Source: Ichthyophonus hoferi (Eukaryota; Opisthokonta; Ichthyosporea; Ichthyophonida; Ichthyophonidae). Taken from it: DNA of 28,618 nucleotides. Positions 10,464 to 20,506 of this stretch are shown in pieces; positions within the stretch are counted from its first letter, which is position 1, and every line of letters starts with the position of its first letter. Below the pieces are notes generated by a model that was given only the letters and a program-made list of their open reading frames with translations, was not told the origin of the DNA and searched no databases. The position numbers and the translations under genes were made by a program. The DNA lies in contig NAOQ01000252.1 of assembly GCA_002751075.1 (NCBI GenBank), forward strand, positions 50,605 through 79,222, given 5' to 3'.

Positions 10464-10945
10464 AGAAAATGACTAACTAGCTTTGCTTATATTTTTTTTA
10501 GAAAATTAATTCTATTTCATAGTAATGTAAGTATAGTCAGGGTAAGAAAAGGTGCCAGGGGCGATCCTTTTGGAGGTAGTAAACATTTACTAAATTAATA
10601 TTTTTATAATATAAATTGTTATCTATATAGTTCCTAAATTGAAGAAAGAATCTATGCTCATGGGGTAAAAGGATTTACATAAAGGGCCAATAGTTGGGGT
10701 TCTTTATATTTTAAACTCTGGTTACCATTGTCTAAATAATTTCCAAGTAATCCTGATATTATGACTGATAGGCCCATATGATATAGTATGATATATAATA
10801 TATCATACTATAAAATAAAAAAATTGACATACACGTACCAACATCCACGCATTTATATATATAGCTAGACATTTTATATGCTGTATTTTTTATGGATTGA
10901 AATTTAAATTTGGATTTATGTTGAAACAGAAATATAATTAATCCA
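10464..10945. other. PDCD2 3' flank, no supported gene
   Basis: AT-rich sequence after the PDCD2 stop with poly-T near 10490. It contains a near-perfect palindrome at 10784-10810, listed separately. No open frame with splice context was seen. Confidence 0.5.
10784..10810. repeat. 27-bp AT-rich near-perfect palindrome
   Basis: TAGTATGATATA and TATATCATACTA are exact inverted 12-base arms around TAA. It could extrude as a cruciform or form a hairpin in a PDCD2 3' transcript. It follows the ATATGATATAG repeat, so it may simply have arisen from a microsatellite. Confidence 0.8.
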
Positions 10946-11195
10946 AGTATTTTTATATATAGCTCTAATCATTTAATATTATTGGCAATTACTATTATAT
11001 AAGTAGACTGAAAAAAATAGTACGTGCAATCTAAACCTGACAATAACAGAGCATCTCCGATTGGTTCTAAATGCCAATACAAGATGATCGATCAAGATTA
11101 AGTCAGACAATGACAGAGGTCCTGCAACTATATAAAAAGTTATTTCAGAACATATGTTTCGAGTCCAGATAACTCAGTGCTTAGGCGTCCTGCCT
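10946..11195 (+). repeat. dispersed repeat A, copy 1
   Basis: This segment aligns over about 230 bp to 21818-22041 in the same orientation. Shared blocks include TATATAGCTxTAATCATTTAAT, AAAAATAGTxxxTGCAATCT, AAGATGAT, AATGxCAGAGGTC, TTTCAGAxCATATGTTT and CAGATAAC..CTTAGGC. One gap of about 25 bp separates the copies. No terminal inverted repeats or target duplication were recognised, so the class is unknown. A SINE is possible but the end structure is not clear. Confidence 0.75.
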
Positions 11196-12451
11196 AAAAT
11201 AGGTCCAGCAGGTTTTATCAATGGCTACACTAGTAACGGCATGAAGTAGGCCATACAGTCCTTATTTGTATTGAGGCCACTTGGTATCCTGCCTTCAACA
11301 TCATCATCATCAAAGAATGGCACCATGCTGGAATACCTACTTACTCGATATCTAGCATAATATTCATCATAGCTATTATATTATTATTATTATTATTATA
11401 GAATGCATTTTTCTACATTTAAGCAAGCTAACAAATGGGTGTATTAACCTGCTTAACAACTTTGTTAGATATTATAATCAGTGGAAATAAAGTAGAATGA
11501 ATTGGTTCATTGCTACATGATCAATGAATATAGGCGTGAATAAATAAGGAACATAAGACTACATATATTACATAGAAAGACATGCTACACAAAGTTTAAA
11601 TGTTTGGCTTCTCAATCGTAACACGTAACAAATGAAAAAGAAAACTAACTATGTTAGCATTTTTTATAATTCAAAACACGTGGATGATTAGACACAAGGA
11701 AATATCTAAATAAGCGAAACGATTAGTTTGCGCTTGACCAAAAGCATCAAAAATTACCGTGTCAATATTATTTTTTCTAAGCCAATTGGCTATGTTCCAA
11801 GAATGTTTAAAAGGAAAAAAGTATAATATTTAGATACCCTCATCTGGAGCGAGCCTTCATTCCGGAGAAAACCGGATTCGTTAATATAGACAAAACCCCT
11901 CTTTCCATGGATTCTTCTGAAACTAAGAGAAGACACACTTACCCTGACCATAAAATTTGATCATGAACTACAGAAATACAATAATCAATTCCAAGACAAG
12001 AAAGACTCAAACCTTTAATAGAGACTTGACGTTCAGTTATCACCAATAGGCCAATATCAGGAAGTTAAATTGCTATTGTAATAGTCTCTAACCGACAGAG
12101 CTAACTACACTAAGATTCTAAAATCATTTTAGTTGTAAATACTTCATATTAAAATAAACTAATATGATCGCAAGGTAAATTTTATCATTATTGGTAGTAC
12201 ACTATAATGGTTCCTTCTAAGTAATTGCTAACAATATGAAACAATTACAAGTGTATTAACAATGGATAAATTCATAAGATACCCCTTTTAAAAAAGGAAA
12301 AGAACGGTAATTCACTAAAAAGAGAAGAAAAAATAAATTGAGTTGTGATTAATAAATGAATTTGGCGTTACTGGTCTCTCTAAATTAACATATATTAGTA
12401 CTTATTACTATATATAGCTACATTACACGTAGATTGAATGGTGGCATATTA
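11196..12451. other. intergenic, no firm gene; GC-richer open segment at 11160-11380
   Basis: Between repeat A and the 178-residue gene. 11225-11380 is open on the minus strand (containing YDEYYARYRVSRYSSMVP and a DDDD run from a CATCAT repeat), bounded upstream by an in-frame stop. The plus strand is also open over 11155-11250. Neither has convincing splice or start context. The rest is AT-rich and holds nothing I can name. Confidence 0.4.
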
Positions 12452-14484
12452 TTATGGTTTCTTTTCATTGGTATTATCAGGACCTGAAAACATAGGAGGT
12501 GGGGTAGTTCGATATGACCATATGAGGGATGGACGAGGGTTGTATTCAGGTATACTCCGTTGATGTTGGAAATAGATATCCTATATTATGCATGTGTAGG
12601 TGTAGGTGTATTTGCATGTGTATATGTAATTGTAAAGATGTATATGTATATGTATATGTGTATGTACAAGTACATACCCAAATATAGTAGTAAGTTCACT
12701 ACACCTAGTTGGTGCCTTAATAATAATATATTTGTCAGATATACTGACATCATAGTTGCCTTAAATGGTAATTTTTTATTTAATGACTCTACCTATTGGC
12801 CATTTGTCGCAACTTCAACACACCATGTCATACACAAAACCATACAGTGTGATATAGGTGCTTGTAGCATATATTGTACATCATAGTACAGCAAAGCATA
12901 GTATATGTAGTATATTATATTATATGATATTATAGCTTATGATATTATAGTATGTTATAGTATAGTGTGATATGTGTATAGTATATTACAGTATATTATA
13001 TTATATCATATTATATTTTATTATGTAGTAGTAGAGTATATAATAGTATATTATATTATATTATAACCAATAACACTCTTTTACTAAAACAAATACAAAT
13101 CTATTTATATAGAAATCTTAAGCCATACTAAAATACATAAGGTAAAATCATATATCTATAAATAATATCAGCATAATTTTAATCCATTTTATAAATTGCA
13201 CTTTATTGGTTGTCCTAGCCCATATATATATATATATATATATATGAACATTGTTATACATTAAGCCAAAGTTGTACACGTCTATAACTTATCGTACCTA
13301 ATCATAATAAACTATGTCTAATTATACCTACTCTTACCCAATCATATACACCTATTCAGTTTTATCCTACTCAATCACACCTACCCATGCTTTTTTATCT
13401 TCACATCCATTTGCTCTAGCACATGCCAAAAGCTCTTTGTGAAACTGCATGCAGTTTTCCCCATGTCCAGTCCTTCGCATTGCCTTCAATTGTATCCTCT
13501 TAGCTGTAAGATTTAAAAATAATAATAAAAAAGCAGAAAAAAATATAAAGGAAATGATTGTAAATAGAAATCAGAGAATAGAAAGGTGGGAGTGGAAAGG
13601 ATAATAGTAGGATGGAATTAAAAATATTGTGTATATATTAGCAATTACTATAAGGATGATGAGATTGCAATAGGATATAATATAATATAGTATAATAAAG
13701 TAAAATATGATAAAATATGAAATAATATAATATAAGACAATGAAACACAATACAATAAAATATAATGTTATACGATATAACACAATTTAATGCACTGCAA
13801 TGCAATATAATAAAATATAATATAATATAATATAGTACAATACAATCAAATTTAATAACATGTAACAAAATATAACAAAATATAAAAAAATATAACAAAA
13901 TAAAATATAATACAATGTAAAACAATACTATACTATAAAGCAAAATATAATTCACTTCAATAGCATATAATAACATAACGTACAGTACAATGCAGTACAT
14001 AAAGTACAATAAAATAAAATACAATACAACGTAATGTAATACAATACAATACAATACATCATAATACCATATAATACAATACAATACAATACAATACAAT
14101 AGCATAGCATATAATAACATAACATAAAATATAATCAATAAAATACATAAAGATAGCATGCAATATAATAAGTACATGGTGGCACATACATATACATATC
14201 CCCTGTATCCTCATTATTTCCATTAAATTCCATGGCGGCCTAGCTGCAGATTGACGTTGTTTTATTTCATCTTCGAGCTGTTTCTTTTCAGTTTCAGTTA
14301 ATTTATAATCAACATCATTCACTGGTTGATTAATTTCATCTGTTTCAGTTAACTTATAATCAAGTTCATTAAATGGTTGATTAGTTTTATCAGTTGATAT
14401 ATCACTATTATTATTATTAGACGTATTTAAAGCATCATATAGGTCGTTTAAAAATTTGGCTTCCTCTTGATTTAAGTCTTCCAT
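12452..14484 (-). CDS. unrecognised 178-residue protein with a tandem 17-residue repeat
   Basis: Three minus-strand exons fit in phase: 14484-14196 (donor GTATAT; an in-frame alternative 6 bases later uses GTATGT), 13503-13385 (acceptor TTACAG, donor GTAGGT) and 12580-12452 (acceptor TATAG, stop TAA). They total 537 bases. Residues 34-50 and 51-67 are a tandem duplication (NQPFNELDYKLTETD then NQPVNDVDYKLTETE). A basic helical part follows (ARPPWNLMEIMRIQGI), then in exon 2 QFHKELLACARANGCEDKK with two Cys, and a Pro-rich end SIPEYNPRPSLIWSYRTTPPP. There is no signal peptide or membrane helix. I cannot name a family or function. The open frame continues upstream to 14655, but only through low-complexity Ile/Tyr/Leu sequence, so the ATG at 14484 is preferred. 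Confidence 0.6.
12895..13070. repeat. TATAGTA/TTATA low-complexity tract
   Basis: Imperfect repeats of TATAGTATAT and ATTATATTATA within intron 2 of the 178-residue gene. A (TA)n run lies nearby at about 13220-13244. Confidence 0.75.
13670..14120 (-). repeat. long TATTG pentamer array in intron 1 of the 178-residue gene
   Basis: About 450 bp of imperfect AATAC/AATAT/AAAAT pentamers on the plus strand, cleanest as ACAATACAATACAATACAAT at about 14080-14100. On the gene's sense strand this is TATTGTATTG. Two long minus-strand frames cross it and encode only Ile/Leu/Tyr/Val/Cys low-complexity sequence; they are by-products of the repeat. Confidence 0.85.
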
Positions 14485-15684
14485 TTCAATCTGATTGTTT
14501 GATATAATATAATATAATATAGTATCAACCAATAAAATATAATACAATACAATGGAATGAAATACGAGATTATTCAAAACAATATAATCGAAAATATTTA
14601 TGTTATCTGTATTTTTTTTTATTGTTGCCCTATAACTCAATTTGCATGTAAACATATATTTTTATTCATAAATTTTTGATTTGAATATATATGTAATATA
14701 TATAAGATAGATATATTAAAAGCATTAAATTTTATATTTTTTAGCATGTATTGGAACTATATATATACATATATAAGTTTGATACTTAAATGCATTTTGT
14801 TTTTTATTAAAAGGGGTATTCTTTATGTATGTATTTATTTATTTGCATATTTGTTTATACGTATGCTTATATAATTATAATATAATTATAATATATACAT
14901 TATTTACTATTATACATTATGTATATATGTATATATATAAATGAATTTATTTATATTTATATAAACATCATATTATTATATAACTATAGTCTAGATATAT
15001 TTATTTTTACGTTAAGTAATTTATTGCTTTTATTTTGGCGTGCTACGCGGTGAGCCATATTGCCGGAATTCCGGCCTATATTGTACGAAATGTTTTATAA
15101 ATCCCCCTCTTAGAGTTATGATCTTACTGTTACAGTAGCCTACTGTGTTTTCGTTATTGTTTCACTGGGTTGTAGTAGTTATTTTACTCTGTTATAGTGA
15201 TTGTATTTCCGTAATATAATCATTTGCTTACTGTGTTGTAGTTATTAGCTTACTGCGTTTTATTTATTTTTTCACTTGTTCTATACGCTTAGATAAGATG
15301 TAAACAAAATATGTAGATGGTTTATATATTCCTTCTAAGTTTAATTTTTATAGGTCAAACGAATATAATTCTTTAACTCTGTCATTTATCTTTTGGTCCG
15401 AAATTTAAAGGAACATTGTTGAAATTATTGTAACTTTAGGATATTGCATGATCTCCCTTCATAATCTATATTTTGGCAATAATTTAGAAGATAATACTGC
15501 ATAACTAACTGATTGTACAAGTTAACCTCTGGCCACCTGCCAATGATTTAAGAACTTATCTTGATAGAATATGTGTAGCCCGTTAAAATAATTATTTATT
15601 TATATTAGAATATATAATACACATTTTATTTATTTATTATCTGCTATTAATCATATAGTAGAAATTATTTATCAAATCTAAGCA
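14485..15684. other. upstream region of the 178-residue gene, repeats only
   Basis: Very AT-rich to about 15040. Then comes a short GC-richer stretch with a perfect 14-bp palindrome, GCCGGAATTCCGGC, at 15062-15075. 15120-15290 holds a degenerate repeat of about 22-30 bp related to TTACTGTGTTGTAGTTATT (five units by eye). No gene is supported. The promoter of the minus-strand gene probably lies at its lower end. Confidence 0.5.
15062..15075. repeat. perfect 14-bp palindrome
   Basis: GCCGGAATTCCGGC equals its own reverse complement and sits in an otherwise AT-rich stretch, which makes it stand out. It could be a dimeric protein-binding site; that is inference. Confidence 0.8.
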
Positions 15685-15815
15685 ATAATGAGTCAGATTG
15701 AGATTAATTCCAGTATATTATAATGCATTGAATCCGAATTCAGTCTCGTTGTATTTCGAATAGTATAAATCAACCAGTGTGGTCGAGACGAGGCATGGCT
15801 GCATTTTTCCACGCC
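15685..15815 (+). repeat. diverged dispersed repeat B, copy 2
   Basis: Gapped similarity to 2940-3110 in the same orientation, clearest at GTATAAATCAACC followed by TGTG..GAGACGAGGC. It lacks the 26-bp tandem unit of copy 1. Confidence 0.35.
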
Positions 15816-15893
15816 GATTTATCCCGCTTTGTCTCCACCCATAATAAAGAAATACATTGGGAGCGTTTTGTGACGTGGTTTTTCACCAATTAA
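15795..15893 (+). CDS. candidate 32-residue ORF in a CpG-richer patch
   Basis: The ORF starts ATGGCTGCATTTTTCC and ends at TAA 15891-15893. It encodes MAAFFHADLSRFVSTHNKE then IHWERFVTWFFTN. The composition is more protein-like than the surroundings, and the patch 15770-15880 has several CpGs and a TGACGTGG motif. No splice continuation was found. It may equally be a promoter-like patch rather than a coding sequence. Confidence 0.15.
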   Translation: MAAFFHADLSRFVSTHNKEIHWERFVTWFFTN

Positions 15894-16164
15894 CAGGCAT
15901 TGCATTTCCACTGATTAATAAACTAGATTATTGATGGATGATCACGCAATCATTCTTATTTAATATAATAAAAATATGCGGATATGTTTAATAACACGCG
16001 TTATTTCTATTGCACTGGTCATTGGTCATTTTACGCCAATCACAGCAACTTATTTTACTTTTTCCAATCAAACCAAATATAAAATGCCTCAACATCTTAG
16101 CGTTTATCGTAGCGATCTCTTGATCTTTGCTAAAGTCAGGCTAGAAGATAGATTGTGGGATTGA

Positions 16165-16293
16165 ACCTATATAAGACTATAAGTTATTTTTTTCAAAAAA
16201 TTTAAATAAAACAACTGCACAAGTTTAAATATATTTAATAACTTTTAAAATAAAAAACATTGAAAATAGAACTAATATCTGTTGTACTGAATT
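16165..16293. other. spacer, nothing recognised
   Basis: AT-rich. The preceding stretch 15976-16164 has ATTGGTCATTTTACGCCAATC, a pair of inverted CCAAT boxes, and AATATAAAATG, like a small promoter; the open frame through it is probably chance. Confidence 0.3.
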
Positions 16294-16364
16294 CTATTTG
16301 ACGTACGGTGTGCCTATCTTCTTCAAGGTGTGTTCTAAGTAGGCATCAATGGGTAAAGGAACAA
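16294..16364 (-). CDS. candidate C-terminal exon on the minus strand next to the assembly gap
   Basis: Reading minus, acceptor GCTTTAG after a pyrimidine-rich stretch is followed by 71 bases encoding VPLPIDAYLEHTLKKIGTPY and VK, then TAG (16294-16296). The frame is also open through the acceptor. Amino-acid composition is protein-like. A second minus-strand frame at 16804-16892 (GQDEVVVKLLNHD part, acceptor GTGAAG) lies on the other side of the N gap and could be an earlier exon of the same gene. The gap prevents a test. Family not recognised. Confidence 0.25.
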
Positions 16365-16398
16365 CTAAAGCATATGTAAAGTAAGCATGTAGAACACA

Positions 16399-16753
16399 TT
16401 TTTTTTTTTTTTTTTTTTTTTTTNNNNNNNNNNNNNNNNNNNNNNNNNNNNNNNNNNNNNNNNNNNNNNNNNNNNNNNNNNNNNNNNNNNNNNNNNNNNN
16501 NNNNNNNNNNNNNNNNNNNNNNNNNNNNNNNNNNNNNNNNNNNNNNNNNNNNNNNNNNNNNNNNNNNNNNNNNNNNNNNNNNNNNNNNNNNNNNNNNNNN
16601 NNNNNNNNNNNNNNNNNNNNNNNNNNNNNNNNNNNNNNNNNNNNNNNNNNNNNNNNNNNNNNNNNNNNNNNNNNNNNNNNNNNNNNNNNNNNNNNNNNNN
16701 NNNNNNNNNNNNNNNNNNNNNNNNNNNNNNNNNTTTTTTTTTTTTTTTTTTTT
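16399..16753. other. assembly gap of 310 N inside a poly-T tract
   Basis: N bases occupy 16424-16733, with about 25 T on the left and 20 T on the right. The gap size is probably arbitrary. A long poly-T or poly-A tract, perhaps the tail of an unresolved element, broke the assembly. Confidence 0.95.
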
Positions 16754-16892
16754 GAAATTTACGATATACATATAAATTATGGGGAAATACCAAAATTGGT
16801 ATGCTATGTGTTAAGTTCAGATTGGTTTGTTGTGCATAGTAATATAACCACTACGTCATGGTTCAGTAGTTTGACAACAACTTCATCCTGAC

Positions 16893-19693
16893 CTTCACAG
16901 ATAAATACAACAGAATGTAATAAAAATAATAAAAAACAAAGGATAATCTATTATAAGTGTGGTGAAGAACCAAGTTCCAACAAACATATTATATTATTTA
17001 TCAAGGAGTATAATGTCATCTTAATTACAGCACCCTAATCCATTGCCAAATATTAACTCAATTGCAATCAGAGTAATTCCTTAATGTACCAAAGTTTAAA
17101 TGTTCGCATATAAAAAGTAATTTTTCAGTTGTATGAAGAAATCCTAACCACAATTTATAAATAATAGTTGACAGTTATAGGCAGCAAACTTCATTAAACG
17201 TAACACTGTGCACTTAATATATATATAGCCACCAATCAGGTAGTCCTTAAATATTAATCAACCACCCACGCTGTCGCTTTTAGACTAGCACTTCATTGCC
17301 CTGCCAGGCGATTGGTGCATCGCTTACAGGAGGATTTATATTACAGTAATATATTATATATATTATATTACTAACGTGTTTAAACAGTATAAAAATTAAA
17401 GAATGCTCTACTTATTAATAAATACCTTAAAAAATTTGTTGTTATTTGTCTTTTTAGGAATAATGGAAGATCTTAGAACTAGATTGAAACAAACATACAA
17501 CCCTTTTTTAATATACTAAATCAACCAATCCCCCGACACCATCGTGCTTCTTGCTCAAATAAACAATACATGCAAACTACGCCGTGCACTGGTATATTCT
17601 CTTAATTTGTAATGGAAATAACGGCCAGGTTAACCAATCACATCGCGCTACTCTAAATATAGCCTCATAATATGTACTAGAAGATTAGTGTGCAAAGAAT
17701 GAAATATAACAAGTATGGGGGATTTATACTTTTGAAATAGAAAATATAGAACTTGATTAGCCTGTCTTCTTATTCCATTGACTAATTTTAGTACCAAAGC
17801 CAAACAACTGTAGATTTATAGTGTTTTTAATTATATATATTATTGCTATTTATTTTATCTTTTTATACAGAATTTTTAAGGATTATTTTAACAAGTACAT
17901 TATATATGAAAATAAATTGAGATCCAATCCATAACGTCAAATCTTTACTATTTACGTATGTTTTTATATTAACCACTGCACATATATATGTAAATTTCTT
18001 ACTAAACCAACTAAGATATCTTAATTCATAAATTATAATAAACATCTATTATTAAAAACAATATAACATTAAAAACACAATCAACACAAATAATATAACT
18101 AATAGACAAGGCATCAGCTCATATTAAAATTTTCATAGTTTGCAAAACTTTTCTATAACCCGCCCCACTTCAAAAAGCAATCAGACCAAATTTCCAAAAT
18201 TTCAAAAGTACTAAATTCCTAGTACATATGACGCGTGTACTGGTAATGTCAAGGTATTTTCTTTTCCATTACAAATATTAAGATAAAAAGCTAGGGTAAC
18301 ATAGGTATATATACTGTTTTATAGTGTGTAAAATTAAGGGTATAATAATTGCAGTAAGGTGTTGTTAATAAGGTATGTTTTATGGTTATTTTTCTATGTT
18401 TGTTTTTTTTTCTATTTTTTTTCTTTTTTTTTTTCTTTTTCTTTTTTTCTCTTTATTTGGTTTTTCATGTCTTTGTGGTTTTATACAATGTAATTACTCT
18501 CAAGCGACGAAAGTCACTTAAATACTTTCGAAAGCCATTTATTTATTATTTATTATGGTATGCATTCTGTTTTGATTATGAAAGGAAAGACTGGGTGGAA
18601 GGACAGAATGACTGCCATTCAATTGTAGGCCTTTCTCCCTCCTAATGTGACTTAACAGTATTTATAAATCATGTTCCAGTTCTATAATATATGCATTTTA
18701 ATAAAAGGTTATTTAAAAATCAACCTCAAAATTGAATACATCTCTACTACCATCATAGTATTCATATACAATAGACAATCATATTTAACCATATATAATT
18801 AGACACCTACACTCATCCTACACTAAACCCTTTATTATCTATAAGCCTTGGTTTTAGTTGCATAGAGTCTCTTTTTATTTATTGGTTTTTTCTCTCCTGT
18901 GTTTGTGGAAGAGTATTGTAGTAGAGAAATATTACAATGATTAGTATCACTATTAATTATTAGGATCGTTTTAGCATATATTAATAATGATAACTACAAA
19001 AGATTAATATCAAAGGACTATTGTCTTACATGTATACAAGGATTTGGTGAAAATATATTATAATATATACTATTATATCATAATTATCTTAAATAATATT
19101 AGGTCACTTTAACTCTTTAAAAATTGTGAACGGATTTTTATTTTTATTTGTATTTAAATATAAGATCATCACATTCCTCATTAGTATATTATGTTATATT
19201 ATATTATGCTTTATTCACCTAGATAATCTAATGTATTCCCACTTATTTCTTCTGTTTTATTTTAAATAATATCTGTATTCTTATTTTCTCTTTTTTAAAT
19301 TTAACTGCTAATTTTGATTGGTCCAATACAATTGGCACCTATATCACTTTTTTACCCCTAATGTAGTTGATTAAAATTGGAAATGATTTTAAATGTGAAG
19401 CTAACAGCCACCTTTTGTTGGCTAGGCTTAAATAGTCTATTATTTGATTTGGCTTTTATATGTTGCTTGTATTGCTACTATAGTCCTTGGATGTGTTCAC
19501 ATAGGTGTGTACAATGCAATGCAATACGATGCGATGTAATAGAGCGAATCATTATAGAATATACTGTAGTATAATAGCTGGACTCAAAAATGGTACAAAT
19601 CATATATAATGATATAATTCCATCTCACCCAAACCCCTCTCCATCTCCATCTCCCTCCCGCTTTCAGCCTATCCCCCTATCACAACCTACAAC
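16893..19693. other. gene-poor stretch, weak exon-like frames only
   Basis: Mostly AT-rich sequence with frequent CCAAT/ATTGG. 18395-18460 is a pyrimidine tract (T runs broken by C). It is followed by AAG and an open frame to TAA at about 18645 (contains LKYFRKPFIYYLLWYAF and DYERKDWVEGQND), then AATAAA near 18699. This could be a terminal exon but has no partner. 19505-19540 has a CAATG/CGATG pentamer stretch just upstream of the next gene. Pyrimidine-rich 19620-19667 ends in TTTCAG, a possible 5' UTR acceptor for that gene. Confidence 0.4.
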
Positions 19694-20206
19694 ATGCCAC
19701 ACGATCGCAGGGTGAGTTTCAATGACGACCCTACCCTAGTAATTGAGCTTGAACGTTATTTTGAATCACTACCCGAGGTGGCTACCATACCAACCAAAAC
19801 ACCCGCCGAGACACGCATACCACGTGACTGCGAGGATACAGTTGCAGCCACTTCTGCAGTTGGTGAGAATGGAGAGACCCTATCCCCGGCACTTGCTGAA
19901 GATTTAATCGAACAAAACGAGCTTGGTAAGAGGCTAGCTAAAACGGAGGCGTCCAGGGCATTACTATGGGAACGGTTGCGGGATATGGAGGTGACAACTG
20001 GGGTGGCTATGCATACACCACCTAGAACACATAGAACAAGAAGGGTGTCATTTACACAAGAGCCTCAGGTTATACCAATCTCTGATCGTAAATTGTATCG
20101 TGCTATGGTACTGGATATGCAGGAGGATTATATGAAGAGCCAATGGAATTATGAGAATGCTGTTGAACTGCAAACAATTGTTAAGGAGAAACAGAGATTC
20201 TTGTAG
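19694..20206 (+). CDS. unrecognised 170-residue protein with two RRVSF (PP1-docking-like) motifs
   Basis: An uninterrupted frame with ATG at 19694 and TAG at 20204-20206. RRVSF occurs at residues 5-9 and again at 116-120, each followed by a similar context: FNDDPTLVI and FTQEPQVIP. RVxF is the classical docking motif for protein phosphatase 1, and RRxS is a basophilic kinase (PKA-type) site. Residues about 65-100 (AEDLIEQNELGKRLAKTEA and onward) are charged and probably helical or coiled coil. The C-terminal 40 residues are Met/Gln/Glu-rich and also probably helical. There is no signal peptide or membrane helix. A TTTCAG acceptor at about 19667 hints at an upstream non-coding or short coding exon, in which case the start could move. 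I infer a phosphatase-1 regulator or target but cannot name an orthologue. Confidence 0.7.
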   Translation: MPHDRRVSFNDDPTLVIELERYFESLPEVATIPTKTPAETRIPRDCEDTVAATSAVGENGETLSPALAEDLIEQNELGKRLAKTEASRALLWERLRDMEVTTGVAMHTPPRTHRTRRVSFTQEPQVIPISDRKLYRAMVLDMQEDYMKSQWNYENAVELQTIVKEKQRFL

Positions 20207-20506
20207 GATGTATGTATGTAGGTGATCATTAATTAAGAAGATGATAGATAGATAGATAAGGTAAGCCATATATATAAGGCTTGGTGCTCCTGAAAGCGCA
20301 ACTAAAGGGTGGTGTATGTATGATGTATTATATAATACACCATAGTTGGATGAGAGAGACTGAAGTACAGGGCTTTATGAGCCGAATATATGTTCTGATA
20401 TGATATGTTATAATGAATATAATAGCATTTATATTGTAACAAATCATATATATTTAATAAAATATGACTACTAGTGCCGAGGAGGGTGTTATGACCTTAT
20501 GTTGGT

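Noticed and set aside
11161-11235. tRNA gene or tRNA-derived SINE head
   Set aside because: CTCAGTGCTTAGG resembles a D-arm, but no proper anticodon stem, T-arm or acceptor stem could be paired.
12560-12886. Plus-strand open frame of 108 codons
   Set aside because: It runs through TATGTATATG repeats and opposite the last exon and intron of the minus-strand gene; no coding-like composition.
13571-14177. Two long Ile/Leu/Tyr-rich minus-strand frames
   Set aside because: Produced by the TATTG pentamer array inside an intron; no splice or start support.
14485-14655. N-terminal extension of the 178-residue protein
   Set aside because: The added part is low-complexity sequence translated from AATAT repeats; the ATG at 14484 gives a sensible N-terminus.
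16346-16793. Minus-strand frames crossing the N gap
   Set aside because: They are open only because N is not a stop; the Lys runs come from poly-A.
18382-18645. Plus-strand frame of 87 codons after the pyrimidine tract
   Set aside because: The first half is poly-Phe from the T run; the second half is protein-like but has no partner exon, so I list it only as a weak lead in the region entry.
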